Below, in pieces: positions 15,939 to 25,290 of a stretch of DNA of 64,000 nucleotides. The notes under the pieces are model-generated. The model made no database searches. It was given only the letters and a program-made list of their open reading frames with translations, and was not told the DNA's origin. Location: positions 186,001 to 250,000 of the forward strand of contig CAXXOK010000007.1 of NCBI GenBank assembly GCA_963664595.2, in the 5' to 3' direction. This DNA comes from CAXXOK01 sp963664595 (GTDB taxonomy: Bacteria; Bacillota; Clostridia; Christensenellales; Aristaeellaceae). Position numbers and translations under genes: made by a program. How positions within the stretch are numbered: position 1 is the first letter of the stretch; each line of letters opens with the position of its first letter.

Positions 15939-16565
15939 TTATGCCGCCCGGTGATTGCGGATCACCACAATCCCCGACCCGCCGTTGAATAAACCATTGG
16001 AGCTGCCACCCCCACCGTTGCCGGTATTGGCCGCGGCGCTGTTCCAGGCTTCAGATCCTACACGGCCATATATATCGCCTTCTGTTCCCTGGAACTCGTA
16101 CGTGCTTCGATTGGTTCCGTTGATATTACCAATTGAAATGTCAGTTTCTCCCCCTTCGCCTCCCGTTGCGGATTCTCCAAACCCTGTTGTCGTTCCGCCT
16201 GTTCCGGCGGTGTCGTTTGTGTTTTCAACATAATGACCTGTACCGCCAGCACCAATCACGATAGGATAACCGGTATTCAATAAAACGCTCATATTGGATG
16301 CGAGAGTGTTATGCCCACCGCCACCTTTTGCTGTCCAACGAAAAACACCGCCAACCCATGCATCCGTACTGGTACCGCCACCGCCTCCAACCAAAAACAC
16401 GTCAATGGTTCCCGAATACTCGGTAATGATGAGTGTGCCGCTGGTTAAAAACTTGATGCGCCAGTCCCCGTTTCCGTCATCGATCAGGGTATAGGTTCCG
16501 GAATAAGTAAAGGTTAGAACGTCAGAAGCAACATTGCCGCCAGCTGGAAAGCAGTTCATAATCAT
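15939..16565 (-). CDS. Glycine-rich tail-tip/fibre protein
   Basis: About 208 aa. A beta-strand-rich N-terminus (FTYSGTYTLIDDGNGDWRIKFLTSGTLII) leads into GTIDVFLVGGGGG, the hallmark of phage glycine-rich adhesin domains, with more Gly-rich loops (KGGGGHNTL, TGNGGGGSSNGLFNGGSG) to the end. It probably forms a polyglycine-helix brush that recognises the host surface. Overlaps the stop of the upstream gene by a few bases. Confidence 0.7.
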   Translation of the reverse strand: MIMNCFPAGGNVASDVLTFTYSGTYTLIDDGNGDWRIKFLTSGTLIITEYSGTIDVFLVGGGGGTSTDAWVGGVFRWTAKGGGGHNTLASNMSVLLNTGYPIVIGAGGTGHYVENTNDTAGTGGTTTGFGESATGGEGGETDISIGNINGTNRSTYEFQGTEGDIYGRVGSEAWNSAAANTGNGGGGSSNGLFNGGSGIVVIRNHRAA

Positions 16566-16569
16566 ATCA

Positions 16570-17913
16570 TCACCCCACAATCCGGATCAGCACTGGTATA
16601 TCTGTTTCCGGCAAAGCGCCAATCGCTGTTATTGTTACGCTGTCCACCCCTTGCGCGGTCGCCCGCAGCAGCGCACCCAGCGCGGCCGTATACTGCGCAT
16701 CGGTCGCCGTGTCCGCCAGCCCCACAAAGATTTTAGATGCTGCCGTAACACCGGAAGCCGCCACTGTTTGGGTATACGGCGCTTCTGTTCCAGTCCAGCT
16801 TGCCGCTGCCAGCATGGCGGTGATATCATTCGCCTGTACTGCTTTTGTACTCACGGCATCTGCCAATGATTTCAGCACATACCCGATATCACGCTGTGTC
16901 CAATGGGCTCCCGTCCACTCTTCTGCAGTTTCGATTGCAGTGGTACACTCGTAGAATACGCCACCGTTTATACAGAACACCCCGAGTGCGTAGGTGCCCA
17001 TATTACTATAGCCTGCAGCGATAACGGCCAGATTCGTCTTTTGCAATAAAGCTGCACCGGCCTCTTGGAGCGCTCCTTCTACGGTTGCAGATTCATAAAA
17101 TCCGCCGATATCTACGATTGAAATATCACCAGCCGTAGCAGCGGACAATGTTCCAAAACTGGTCCAGCCAGACGTCAGATAGATATAAATTGTATAAGGT
17201 ACCGTACTGCCTACAGCATAGGCATCACCAACAGCAGGGTTTACAATCTCAGAAAGCAACGTAGCATAATCCGCTTTGACATCCTTGATGACCAGTCCAT
17301 TCCCATTTTCGCCTTTGATGTAGTACCACGTGTAGCTTGCATAGGTCGTTGGAGCTGAAACGGCAGAACCAACATAAAATCCGATGTACGGTGCAGGTGT
17401 GTCCCGCAAATCGCTATCTTGCGACGGTTCCGTATTGCTCCATTTCAAGAAAGTATTGTTCCCGCGCCATTGATACCATGTATAAGAATCCCAGGCTGAG
17501 GGGGCACTGGATTCCATTCCCGAATATACGCCGATGTATGCGGAAGGATTATCGGTTAAATCAGAGTCCTGCGTCGGGCTGACCGCAGAATACTTGAAAA
17601 ATACATGGGCATCCGCACCGTCATCGCCTGGCGCGCCTGTCGGGATTGTAAACTTGTACTGCCAAAGGGCGGTAGATTCATCCCCGCCGAGTGTACACTG
17701 ATAAACGTTACCGATGCTGCCGGATGCTGTGCTGATGTATATATCATACATGACGGAATCGGATAGGCCCGTATTGAAAGCGGCTGGCGTTGTGCTTGTG
17801 CCTGTGATACCCGTATCTACGGTTATACGGCTCGCGCGTACACCGGATCCCTCAAGCAGCCCTTGGAAATATGCCGTTACCAGCTCTATCCACTTTTCGC
17901 TTGTCAATGCCAT
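16570..17913 (-). CDS. Phage tail fibre/receptor-binding-region protein
   Basis: 447 aa. Two copies of a ~45-residue repeat are visible near residues 110-205: FFKYSAVSPTQDSDLTDNPSA.. YIGVYSGMESSAPSAWDSYTWYQWRG and LKWSNTEPSQDSDLRDTPA.. YIGFYVGSAVSAPTTYASYTWYYIKG. Later residues include a shaft-like segment (AGDISIVDIGGFYESATVEGALQEAGA) typical of fibres. Located among tail-tip genes; likely part of the host-recognition structure. Confidence 0.6.
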   Translation of the reverse strand: MALTSEKWIELVTAYFQGLLEGSGVRASRITVDTGITGTSTTPAAFNTGLSDSVMYDIYISTASGSIGNVYQCTLGGDESTALWQYKFTIPTGAPGDDGADAHVFFKYSAVSPTQDSDLTDNPSAYIGVYSGMESSAPSAWDSYTWYQWRGNNTFLKWSNTEPSQDSDLRDTPAPYIGFYVGSAVSAPTTYASYTWYYIKGENGNGLVIKDVKADYATLLSEIVNPAVGDAYAVGSTVPYTIYIYLTSGWTSFGTLSAATAGDISIVDIGGFYESATVEGALQEAGAALLQKTNLAVIAAGYSNMGTYALGVFCINGGVFYECTTAIETAEEWTGAHWTQRDIGYVLKSLADAVSTKAVQANDITAMLAAASWTGTEAPYTQTVAASGVTAASKIFVGLADTATDAQYTAALGALLRATAQGVDSVTITAIGALPETDIPVLIRIVG

Positions 17914-17925
17914 AATCGTTCCTCC

Positions 17926-19704
17926 CTAGAGCTGTGTGATCACTGTTCTGATTTGTGTCAGGTCGGATGCTTTGGGCCAGGCGGATAATGACGTCCATGT
18001 GGGTAATGAGATTTTATTCACTACCGCTGCGCTGTCCCATCCATTGACATGTGTGATTACCTCATCAATGGCGTTTCTGAGTTCTGCAAAATGTCCAGCC
18101 CAGCCACGCATGGACGTTTGCCCCGCTATGATGGTTTGCGGCCAGACGTATTCGGATAGTCCGTAGTATGAGCGCACAACGTTGATTGCATTCCGTATCT
18201 CGTTAATATGGACAGCCTTGATACGTGTCGCCCCGGCAACAATATCATCGGTCCACAACGGAACCGCATAGGTTGTGTCAATGATTGCGGATTCCCCTTC
18301 GATGTTTTGTGAATCCTTTGGCGTGACCGTAGCCGATACAGTTCCCGCACCAGCCGAAGATGTTTTACGAAGGACCAATTTCTTACCGGAAGCATACGGC
18401 CCGATACTGCTTGCCGTATACCCGGTTGCCACAAGCGTCTGCAGCTGTTCGTCCGGTTCCTCCCCAAGCGTAACCAATAGGCGAGGGCGCGGATTGTAGA
18501 TTGTTCGAGACGCCTGTGGATCATTGATTATTACCGGGGCCGGGATTTGATTCCGACGCACCGAAATCGTCTCCGTGTATCCACTCGTAATGCCGAATGC
18601 ATCTTTTGCCCTGACCCTGTACTTTACATATTCACCCCGGACAATTGTCGGGCTATCGACATGATAGAGAACGGATAGATTCGCGTTCACATCAACCCAA
18701 TTACCCCATGTGCCGCCATCGGATGAAGAGGAACGCTGCAGCTCGTAGGCAGTAATATTATCGTCAATATCAGATGCAGCAGGCCACGATACCGTGATCC
18801 CATCCTGCTCATAAATTGCCGGGCTCGCCGAAACTGAAACAGGGGCAGATGGCATACTGTTACGCCGTACCGCTGCGGTTTCTACCCAATCGCTGTAATA
18901 GTCTTCTCCGGCTTCGCCAAGGGTACGTACGTGCCATTTCCTGTAATGTCCGCGTGTGGGTGAGATGACAACGGATGTGCTGAAAGCGGATCCTGATGTG
19001 CCGACGGTTTCTTCTGCCGCCCATTCGCTCCACGTTGTCCTATCGGCAGATTCGGCGTATTGGATTTCATACCCGACAATTTTATTGCCATATGGATCCC
19101 CGGACGCGCCTGTCCCCGATAACACGGGATTGGACTCATCAACTGACGGTAATGCACCCAAAACAGGGGCAACGCAGATTGCCGGGGTGTAATCAATTTC
19201 GATTACCGGGTCATAGTCGCCATTTGGTGTGTTTACAACGGCCTGGTACAGCGTATCGTAGACCGTGCCGGGATAGTGCGGGATTCTCACCTGCACATAC
19301 CAGTTGCCGTTTTTATCCGTAATTTCCGCATTGAACAAATACGTTATCACGGTTTCCTGCCATCCGGCGTCTGTATAACTATCCGTTACTACATACCCAC
19401 TGACGCGGTCAACTTCATCCCCGGCCTTGACATATACGTTTGCCGGGATAGACCTGTTCAGCGATGCCACATGCAACCGCAGGGTTATGGTATTGATCGC
19501 ATATCCTGCAAGCGGCGCCGCAGGAATACGAAACTGTAAATAGCCGCTACTGCTATAGTACGCCTGGTTACTGTCCTGTTCGTGAGAAAGCGTAACGTTG
19601 GCGTCGTTTGTAACATCGCTCCAGTCATAGGCTTCTGCCCCGTAACCATTGTAGGTGTGCAGACAACGTTTGATCTGATCTGCAAAAATGCGCATGATTG
19701 CCAT
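17926..19704 (-). CDS. Tail protein with DNRLRE-like N-terminus and fibronectin type III repeats
   Basis: 592 aa. The first ~180 residues are beta-rich, with LQFRIPAAPLAGYAINTITLRL resembling DNRLRE domains. Then come at least two FN3-like units (PVLGALPSVDESNPVLSG.. YEIQYAESADRTTWSEW.. YRKWHVRTLG; PSAPVSVSASPAIYEQDGITVSWP.. YELQRSSSSDGGTW.. YVKYRVRAKD). Such proteins decorate tail tips and probably bind surface sugars. Confidence 0.65.
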   Translation of the reverse strand: MAIMRIFADQIKRCLHTYNGYGAEAYDWSDVTNDANVTLSHEQDSNQAYYSSSGYLQFRIPAAPLAGYAINTITLRLHVASLNRSIPANVYVKAGDEVDRVSGYVVTDSYTDAGWQETVITYLFNAEITDKNGNWYVQVRIPHYPGTVYDTLYQAVVNTPNGDYDPVIEIDYTPAICVAPVLGALPSVDESNPVLSGTGASGDPYGNKIVGYEIQYAESADRTTWSEWAAEETVGTSGSAFSTSVVISPTRGHYRKWHVRTLGEAGEDYYSDWVETAAVRRNSMPSAPVSVSASPAIYEQDGITVSWPAASDIDDNITAYELQRSSSSDGGTWGNWVDVNANLSVLYHVDSPTIVRGEYVKYRVRAKDAFGITSGYTETISVRRNQIPAPVIINDPQASRTIYNPRPRLLVTLGEEPDEQLQTLVATGYTASSIGPYASGKKLVLRKTSSAGAGTVSATVTPKDSQNIEGESAIIDTTYAVPLWTDDIVAGATRIKAVHINEIRNAINVVRSYYGLSEYVWPQTIIAGQTSMRGWAGHFAELRNAIDEVITHVNGWDSAAVVNKISLPTWTSLSAWPKASDLTQIRTVITQL

Positions 19705-19720
19705 CGTAAAGGCTCCTCAC

Positions 19721-20239
19721 TTATGCGTAGAAGTTTCCGGCATAGGGCGCAATCCGCACCGGATCGGCCAGCACGGTTTCCGAGATGACCAGTCCGTAAA
19801 CGGCCTCGTATCGCTCTGTGCCGCCGTCGGAGAGATCGTCTTCATGCGGAAGCGCCGGATACACCGCCGTGCCAAGTGACAACGTAGGTATACCTTTCAG
19901 TATTTCAAATGCAAGCTTGTCACTGACGGTGCCGCCACCGCGCGTAAAGTGTGCAACGACCAGGTCCCGGCGGTATTGTCCGGACGTGCCGCTGTCCACA
20001 CTCAATTCTTCGGTGGTGCCGTTTTCCACGCACAATTCATAGCCTTGCATGGCATACCGGCCGGATGCGAGGCGCACCGTGTTGTTATCGGCTTTTATGC
20101 AGGCCAGCAGATTATCCACGTCCTCAATCCCGCTGCCGCCGTTGCCGAGCCACGCACGGTTATGCTGCGCTTCGTCCTCAGCGTAAATATGGGGATTTTC
20201 CGTGGATGCTGTATAAATCGTGATTGCTTTTTGTGCCAT
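19721..20239 (-). CDS. Phage tail/baseplate structural protein
   Basis: 172 aa, beginning MAQKAITIYTASTENPHIYA. It contains RLASGRYAMQGYELCV and YRRDLVVAHFTRGGG, features of tail-tip proteins that follow the Gp37-like gene in Clostridia siphoviruses. Stop and start are 2 bp from the next gene. Exact role is not known. Confidence 0.6.
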   Translation of the reverse strand: MAQKAITIYTASTENPHIYAEDEAQHNRAWLGNGGSGIEDVDNLLACIKADNNTVRLASGRYAMQGYELCVENGTTEELSVDSGTSGQYRRDLVVAHFTRGGGTVSDKLAFEILKGIPTLSLGTAVYPALPHEDDLSDGGTERYEAVYGLVISETVLADPVRIAPYAGNFYA

Positions 20240-20241
20240 GG

Positions 20242-21246
20242 TTATCCCACCTTTGTTTCAATTCTGGTTCCGGAACTGTCAATTCTGAGGATTTTCCCAA
20301 CAATCCGGGCGGATGCTGCAAAACCCGTCAGCCGGTCGCGCGCGCCGACTATATCGCCCAGCTGCAGATCGATATCCGCATCTCCGGGATCCAGTTCCAC
20401 CCCATTGCCGGGAACATATTCGAGCAGCCTTTTTTCGGCACCGTTTTGCAGATCAGCCAGGCTCTCCGGATTGTTGTAATCATACGTGATTACCTTATCC
20501 TTGGCCGTTCCAGCCCAGCCGGGCGTCTCTGTCGTAATCGTGCCGTCATCCAGCCTGTAAACATGCAGCACATCCCGTTCCAGCAGTTCACCCGCCCCGA
20601 GAGCGATTACATGATTGTATCCGTCCAGCCGTCCCTGCGTGGACTTCATGGATATGCCGTAATCCTGCGACAGGTCAATTTCACCGGAGTAATCGGCAAT
20701 GGCACGGGCGCCGATTAAAACCGATTGTTTTGCCGCTACATACTTGATGTTCACGGTCAATCCCTGTTCTTCAAATGCGGTCTCCATCGCGCTCAACAGT
20801 TGGTTATAACGCCATGACGCCGATACGATGACGCCTGTATCCGTCGTGTCCGCGCTGAACAAGCCGCCGAACGCAGCGATACGGGCGGATAGCACGGTGT
20901 TGGCTTCGCCCGATACAACAAGGTAGGCGCTGCCGGAAGGCGGTTCGATGACCTTCCTGATCAGCATTCCCCGCCAGTTCATCCCGGAGAGTATCAGGCT
21001 CCCGGATTGCGTATCGTGTTCGATCTTCTCCACGACCCCGCCCCACTCCGTGCCGTCGATATAGAGATGGTGGCCGATCAGGATCGGTTCTTCTTTCCAG
21101 TCGCGCTCCGAGAGGGTCAGTTCAAAGCTGCTGTCGTTGACCGTGGCCTCGGCCTTGATCGATATTTCGGAATCAAACTTTTCAAAGAAATCCAGATACC
21201 GTAATTCTTCGCGGTTTTCGTTCGCGTGCGTGATCGTCATGTCCAT
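20242..21246 (-). CDS. Siphovirus tail protein, ReqiPepy6 Gp37-like
   Basis: 334 aa. The N-terminal part (DFFEKFDSEISIKAEATVND.. LTLSERDWKEEPILIGHHLYIDGTEWGGVVEKI) and SGMNWRGMLIRKVIEPPSG are characteristic of Gp37-like tail hub proteins, followed by NVKYVAAKQSVLIGAR-like beta segments. It forms part of the baseplate between the distal tail protein and the fibres. Overlaps the upstream Dit gene by about 10 bp. Confidence 0.75.
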   Translation of the reverse strand: MDMTITHANENREELRYLDFFEKFDSEISIKAEATVNDSSFELTLSERDWKEEPILIGHHLYIDGTEWGGVVEKIEHDTQSGSLILSGMNWRGMLIRKVIEPPSGSAYLVVSGEANTVLSARIAAFGGLFSADTTDTGVIVSASWRYNQLLSAMETAFEEQGLTVNIKYVAAKQSVLIGARAIADYSGEIDLSQDYGISMKSTQGRLDGYNHVIALGAGELLERDVLHVYRLDDGTITTETPGWAGTAKDKVITYDYNNPESLADLQNGAEKRLLEYVPGNGVELDPGDADIDLQLGDIVGARDRLTGFAASARIVGKILRIDSSGTRIETKVG

Positions 21247-22067
21247 ATCGGTTCGCTCCGTTGCTGGATCAGGGTGATATCAAATGTCAAGCCGGAAAAC
21301 TGCACCGGGATGCTGCCGGCCGGGCACGGGGTGAAGATGTCTGACGCCTTGTTTCGCGCATTGAACATATTGTAGGTATGCCCGCTGGCATCGATTTTCG
21401 TGATCTTGCGGCCGACCTGGTCGATCTCGATCCGTTCGTTTGCCAGTAACGTACACACCACTTCATACAAATTCCCGCCGATGGTTATCGCCGGATCGGT
21501 CACCGCGCCGAAAATAGTGATGATCATCGGCGCTTCGGAATAATGCGAGTTATACAGTATTTTGTTGCTGTAGCCCGTGCCGTAACGGTAGGGAAAACGC
21601 AACGGGTACCGCTTCCCGTTTTGCATCGTTTCCGGTTCCGGCGTAAACTTCTGCCTCGATTCCACCACCCAATACGGTTCGATCAGCAGAGCTGTCAGCT
21701 TCTTTTTCGCATAATGGAAGCCCTTTTTCCATTCGGTGATCTCGGAAGCCGTGGACAGGAAGCACTTGATATACTGCCCGTCCCACCAGAGAAGCCCGTT
21801 TTCGTTTTCGACCATGTCCGTTTCGGTGAGTGCGTGAAGCGCGTTGAGCTGGCTGATGCAGGCGGCGCGTGAATTGCCGCGTGACACGACCGTTATTTCC
21901 CGCGTGGAAACGGGGCGGGTAAATTGCTTTACCCGACCGCCGAGCCCGCTTGGACGGTTCGTAACGGTGTAATTCCACGCATAATCCCGGACGTTTTCCT
22001 CGACGATCCGGATACCGCCGGAATCCAGATCAACACGCTCCCCTTTATGGTTTTCATAGTAAATCAT
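21237..22067 (-). CDS. Distal tail protein (Dit, phage tail family)
   Basis: 276 aa, downstream of the tape measure gene and overlapping it by 4 bp (ATGA). Typical features are an early conserved beta region with RPSGLGGRVKQFTRPVSTREITV and ENGLLWWDGQYIKCFLSTASEI. Dit forms a hexameric hub connecting tail tube and tip. The C-terminal GTIPVQFSG-like segment matches the family's galectin-like domain only loosely. Confidence 0.75.
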   Translation of the reverse strand: MIYYENHKGERVDLDSGGIRIVEENVRDYAWNYTVTNRPSGLGGRVKQFTRPVSTREITVVSRGNSRAACISQLNALHALTETDMVENENGLLWWDGQYIKCFLSTASEITEWKKGFHYAKKKLTALLIEPYWVVESRQKFTPEPETMQNGKRYPLRFPYRYGTGYSNKILYNSHYSEAPMIITIFGAVTDPAITIGGNLYEVVCTLLANERIEIDQVGRKITKIDASGHTYNMFNARNKASDIFTPCPAGSIPVQFSGLTFDITLIQQRSEPIWT

Positions 22068-24730
22068 AGGTTCTCACGCACCACCCTCATCAGCTCGCGC
22101 TTGTCGATCTTCGCGATCACCGTGCCGAGCCCGGCGGCAATCATCGCCGAAACGAATTTATCAACCAGACGGTTCAGCGTTTCTTCGCTCAACGAAATAT
22201 CGGAGCTGTTGCGGTTGCCTGCGGAAAGCGGCGTAACGATCGTTTTCCCGCCCTGCTGCCGTATGAGTTCCGGCCCCGCCTCGGCCACAATCGCCATACC
22301 TGACACGAGCTCGCCGCCGGCGGCCAGTGCAGGGATATTGGGAATACTGAACCCCAGCTTTTTACCACCGACAACCGGAACCCAGTCCGGAATGCTGATT
22401 GCCAGTTTATTGATCCCGTCGATTGCCTTGTTGATGATGGAGATTACGGCATTGATCGGCGCTTTCACAAGGTTTCCGATCAGGCTGAACACGTTACCGA
22501 AGATATCAACAACGCTTTGCCATGCGGCTTTCCAGTTGCCGGAGAATACGTTCTTGACGAAATCGATCACACCAGAGAAGATCCCCTTAATGTTTTCCCA
22601 AACGGCTTTTATGGTTTCATACAGGCCCGGAAAGTGTTCCTTCAGGTTATCGACCACAGCCGTGAATGCGGTCATGAACTTATCTTTAAGATAGCTTCCC
22701 CATTCCTTAAAGGTGTTCATTGCCTTTTCAACGACCGGCTTGATCGTATTGCTGTAAAGGCCGGTCAACGCATCTCCAACCTTTGAGAATGTATCCTTTA
22801 TTGAGCTTCCAATGCGGGAAAACGCATTGGTGAGCCAGCTCCACAGGCCCGCAAAAAAATCCTTGAACGATTGGAACACGCCGACGGCTTTTTCAATAAC
22901 CGGTTTGATAACCCCGGTGTATAGGAAGGACAGTGCATCCCCGATGGCGGTGAATGCATTTTTGAACCAATCCGCGATAGCTGAAAACGCGTTTTTCATC
23001 CATGCCCAGATCTCATCAACCGCATTGCGGAACCATTCGCAGTTGTTATACAGCAGTACAAGCGCTGCAATCACAGCGGCAATGGCGGCCACAATCAGCA
23101 GGATGGGGTTTGCCGACATCACAACGTTGACAGCGGCAATGCCTGCCTTTAACGCAGGGAATATCTTGATGATGGCTCCAATCCCCGTTGAAACCTTGCC
23201 GAGTATGATCAGTAAAGGCCCAACAGCCGCCAGTACAGAGATGATCATGAGAATCGTGTTCTTTTCCCCATCGGACAGGGTAGAGAACCATTGAGCAAAC
23301 GACGCAGCGGCGGCCCCGACCTTTTCAAGGATGGCGGAAAAGGCTGGCAGCAGCGCTTCGCCAACCGTGGCCACGATGGACTTGATCGTACGCTGAAACG
23401 TATCCCATTGCACATTGAACCCGGAATACATGGTGTCCTGCAGGGTGCCCATCGCGCCCTGTGTGGAACCCAGCGAGGTATCCACGGATGTCAGCGCAGC
23501 GACGGCGGACGTGCCCAGGTCTTCCCATTTGGTGCCGTACAGGGCGACGCCGATTTCGTTTTGCTTGACGGAATCGTTCATCCCGAAAAGCTTCTCGTTT
23601 ACCATCTGCATGGCGGTGGTAGCTTCGTCGCCACCGGCCGCAAACATGGCGGTCATTTTCTCTGCGTCAAGTCCGAGCGCTGTGAACGCCGCTTTTGTTG
23701 TGGCGGAGTTATCCTTTGTCCGGATCCCGAATTCCTTAACCACATCGTTGAGGTAGTCGATCTGGAACGCCCCGTCCTGGGCTCCGGAATACATGGTGTC
23801 GAAAAACTGCTCGGCCGTATAACCGAGATCGGAGAAATAAACGCTGTATTCGGCTACCTGATCCGCAAGGTCGCCGTTTTGGTTCAGCCCGTTTTGTGCG
23901 CCCTTTACGAGAAGATCAAACGCTTGATCGGCGTCAATCCCGAACTGCGTCATCAGCGTATTGACGCCCCGGATGCCTTCCTGCAAATCAATATCGAAAG
24001 CATCCTGCAGTGTGAAGGCTTTTTCGGTCACGGTTTGCAGGGTGCCGACGGGCATATCGCCCATTATACTGTTTACGATACCCATTGCACTGGCGATATC
24101 ATCGTAGCTTTCGCCGTAATCATTCTTGTATATGGAATCAAGAACGGCTTTATACTTATCCGTTTCCGCTACGCTTTTCCCGGTTGTGGCAATATAGCGA
24201 TTGGCAGCCGATTCGAGATCGCCCGCCGTCTTGACGGCGGCAATGCTTCCGGCCGCGACGGCCGCCGTAACGACGGATGCTTTCTTTCCCGCATCTTCGG
24301 CTTTTTCGCCGAAGTCTTTCATGGCTGCGGAAGCCTTGTCCGTCCACTCGGTATGCTTTTTCAGCTCGGTCGTGGTTTCTTCCAGCTTGCTCTCATAGGT
24401 TTTCAGCGCGGCCTCAGCATGGGTGAGCTGCGTCTTCTTCTTGGCGATGGCCGATTCGTTTTTATCCTCGCTGGCCGTTTCCTTTTCCAGCTCAAGCCGG
24501 AGCGCTTCAACTTTTTGCTTTTGCCCGGCTACCTGTTCCTGCAGGAGCTTTTGCTTGGCGGTGAGTTTTTCGGCGGCAGTCGCGTTATTGTCCATCTCAG
24601 CCGTCGCCAGCTTATAGTTGGCCTTCGCCTGGGACATTTCCGCGTTGATATCCTTGATCGACTTCTGAAACTCGACCGCACCGTCGGCTGTAAACTTTAC
24701 GCCGACCTCTTCGATGCTCTTGTTCGCCAC
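22064..24730 (-). CDS. Tail tape measure protein
   Basis: 888 aa. Coiled-coil N-terminus (about 30-150), a TP901-type core (GIVNSIMGDMPVGTL.. FDIDLQEGIRGVNTLMTQFG), hydrophobic helices around 480-560, repeated W-rich segments (AIADWFKNAFTAIGDALSFLYTGVIKPVIEKA and a second copy), and a C-terminal helix. It sets tail length and is ejected with the DNA. GTG start at 24730 after GGGGGTGAG. Length predicts a tail of ordinary siphovirus size. Confidence 0.9.
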   Translation of the reverse strand: MANKSIEEVGVKFTADGAVEFQKSIKDINAEMSQAKANYKLATAEMDNNATAAEKLTAKQKLLQEQVAGQKQKVEALRLELEKETASEDKNESAIAKKKTQLTHAEAALKTYESKLEETTTELKKHTEWTDKASAAMKDFGEKAEDAGKKASVVTAAVAAGSIAAVKTAGDLESAANRYIATTGKSVAETDKYKAVLDSIYKNDYGESYDDIASAMGIVNSIMGDMPVGTLQTVTEKAFTLQDAFDIDLQEGIRGVNTLMTQFGIDADQAFDLLVKGAQNGLNQNGDLADQVAEYSVYFSDLGYTAEQFFDTMYSGAQDGAFQIDYLNDVVKEFGIRTKDNSATTKAAFTALGLDAEKMTAMFAAGGDEATTAMQMVNEKLFGMNDSVKQNEIGVALYGTKWEDLGTSAVAALTSVDTSLGSTQGAMGTLQDTMYSGFNVQWDTFQRTIKSIVATVGEALLPAFSAILEKVGAAAASFAQWFSTLSDGEKNTILMIISVLAAVGPLLIILGKVSTGIGAIIKIFPALKAGIAAVNVVMSANPILLIVAAIAAVIAALVLLYNNCEWFRNAVDEIWAWMKNAFSAIADWFKNAFTAIGDALSFLYTGVIKPVIEKAVGVFQSFKDFFAGLWSWLTNAFSRIGSSIKDTFSKVGDALTGLYSNTIKPVVEKAMNTFKEWGSYLKDKFMTAFTAVVDNLKEHFPGLYETIKAVWENIKGIFSGVIDFVKNVFSGNWKAAWQSVVDIFGNVFSLIGNLVKAPINAVISIINKAIDGINKLAISIPDWVPVVGGKKLGFSIPNIPALAAGGELVSGMAIVAEAGPELIRQQGGKTIVTPLSAGNRNSSDISLSEETLNRLVDKFVSAMIAAGLGTVIAKIDKRELMRVVRENL

Positions 24731-24744
24731 AAACTCACCCCCTG

Positions 24745-25277
24745 CTAATCATCGATATATCCATAGGAAAACGGGTTTTCTCTGCCCTGGTTCTCAAGCT
24801 CCATCCCGTACAGCTGGTTAAATACGACCGGGCTCATGCCCCAGAATTCATCCAGCGAAAGTCCCAGCTTTTTCGCCGTGTGCATCAGCCACGGGAAATT
24901 GATGTCACACGGCGTTTTGCGTTTTTTGACGGTGTCATTTTGTCGGCAGCCTCGGTAAACTCGTTGAAGATTTCAATGAGCTTCGGGAAATCATCCAGCC
25001 CGATGGCCATCGCCGCTTCTTCCTGCGTGCACCTTGCGCCGCCGGCGCGAATGAGCGCATACAACAGGTACGACAGCGCATGAAAGGCTTCCGGAGCCAG
25101 ACTGAGCTGATCCTCAGAATCCTCATCTTCCGCTTGATCCTGCATGGCCGTAAATTGCTCGCTCAGCTTTCCCAGCCCGCCCGGATACTGCGTCATCAAT
25201 TCCAGGGCGTAAAAATTCATGCCAACGGAGATGATCTCTCCGTTGGCCAGTTGAAAGTCCTTTTTATTAACAACCAT
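24745..25277 (-). CDS. Tail assembly chaperone, long form made by -1 frameshift (GT-like)
   Basis: The upstream frame (25277 to 24885) reaches the heptamer A AAA AAC at 24927-24921. A -1 slip continues as RKTPCDINFPWLMHTAKK then LGLSLDEFWGMSPVVFNQ and ends at TAG 24745-24747, adding ~60 residues. The extension resembles the T domain of phage tail chaperones, which recruits the tape measure protein made from the next gene. The arrangement matches lambda G/GT. Confidence 0.8.
24885..25277 (-). CDS. Tail assembly chaperone, short form (G-like)
   Basis: 130 aa, MVVNKKDFQLANGEIISVGMN onward, with an acidic helical middle and a basic tail ending at TGA 24885. It lies between the major tail protein and the tape measure gene, as expected. 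The last ~15 residues (KNAKRRVTSISRG) follow the slippery heptamer and are replaced in the long form. Confidence 0.85.
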   Translation of the reverse strand: MVVNKKDFQLANGEIISVGMNFYALELMTQYPGGLGKLSEQFTAMQDQAEDEDSEDQLSLAPEAFHALSYLLYALIRAGGARCTQEEAAMAIGLDDFPKLIEIFNEFTEAADKMTPSKNAKRRVTSISRG

Positions 25278-25290
25278 CCTTCACACCGCC

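Noticed and set aside
23291..24748. 485-aa open frame on the + strand
   Set aside because: Antisense of the tape measure gene; sequence is low in protein-like features and has no ribosome site.
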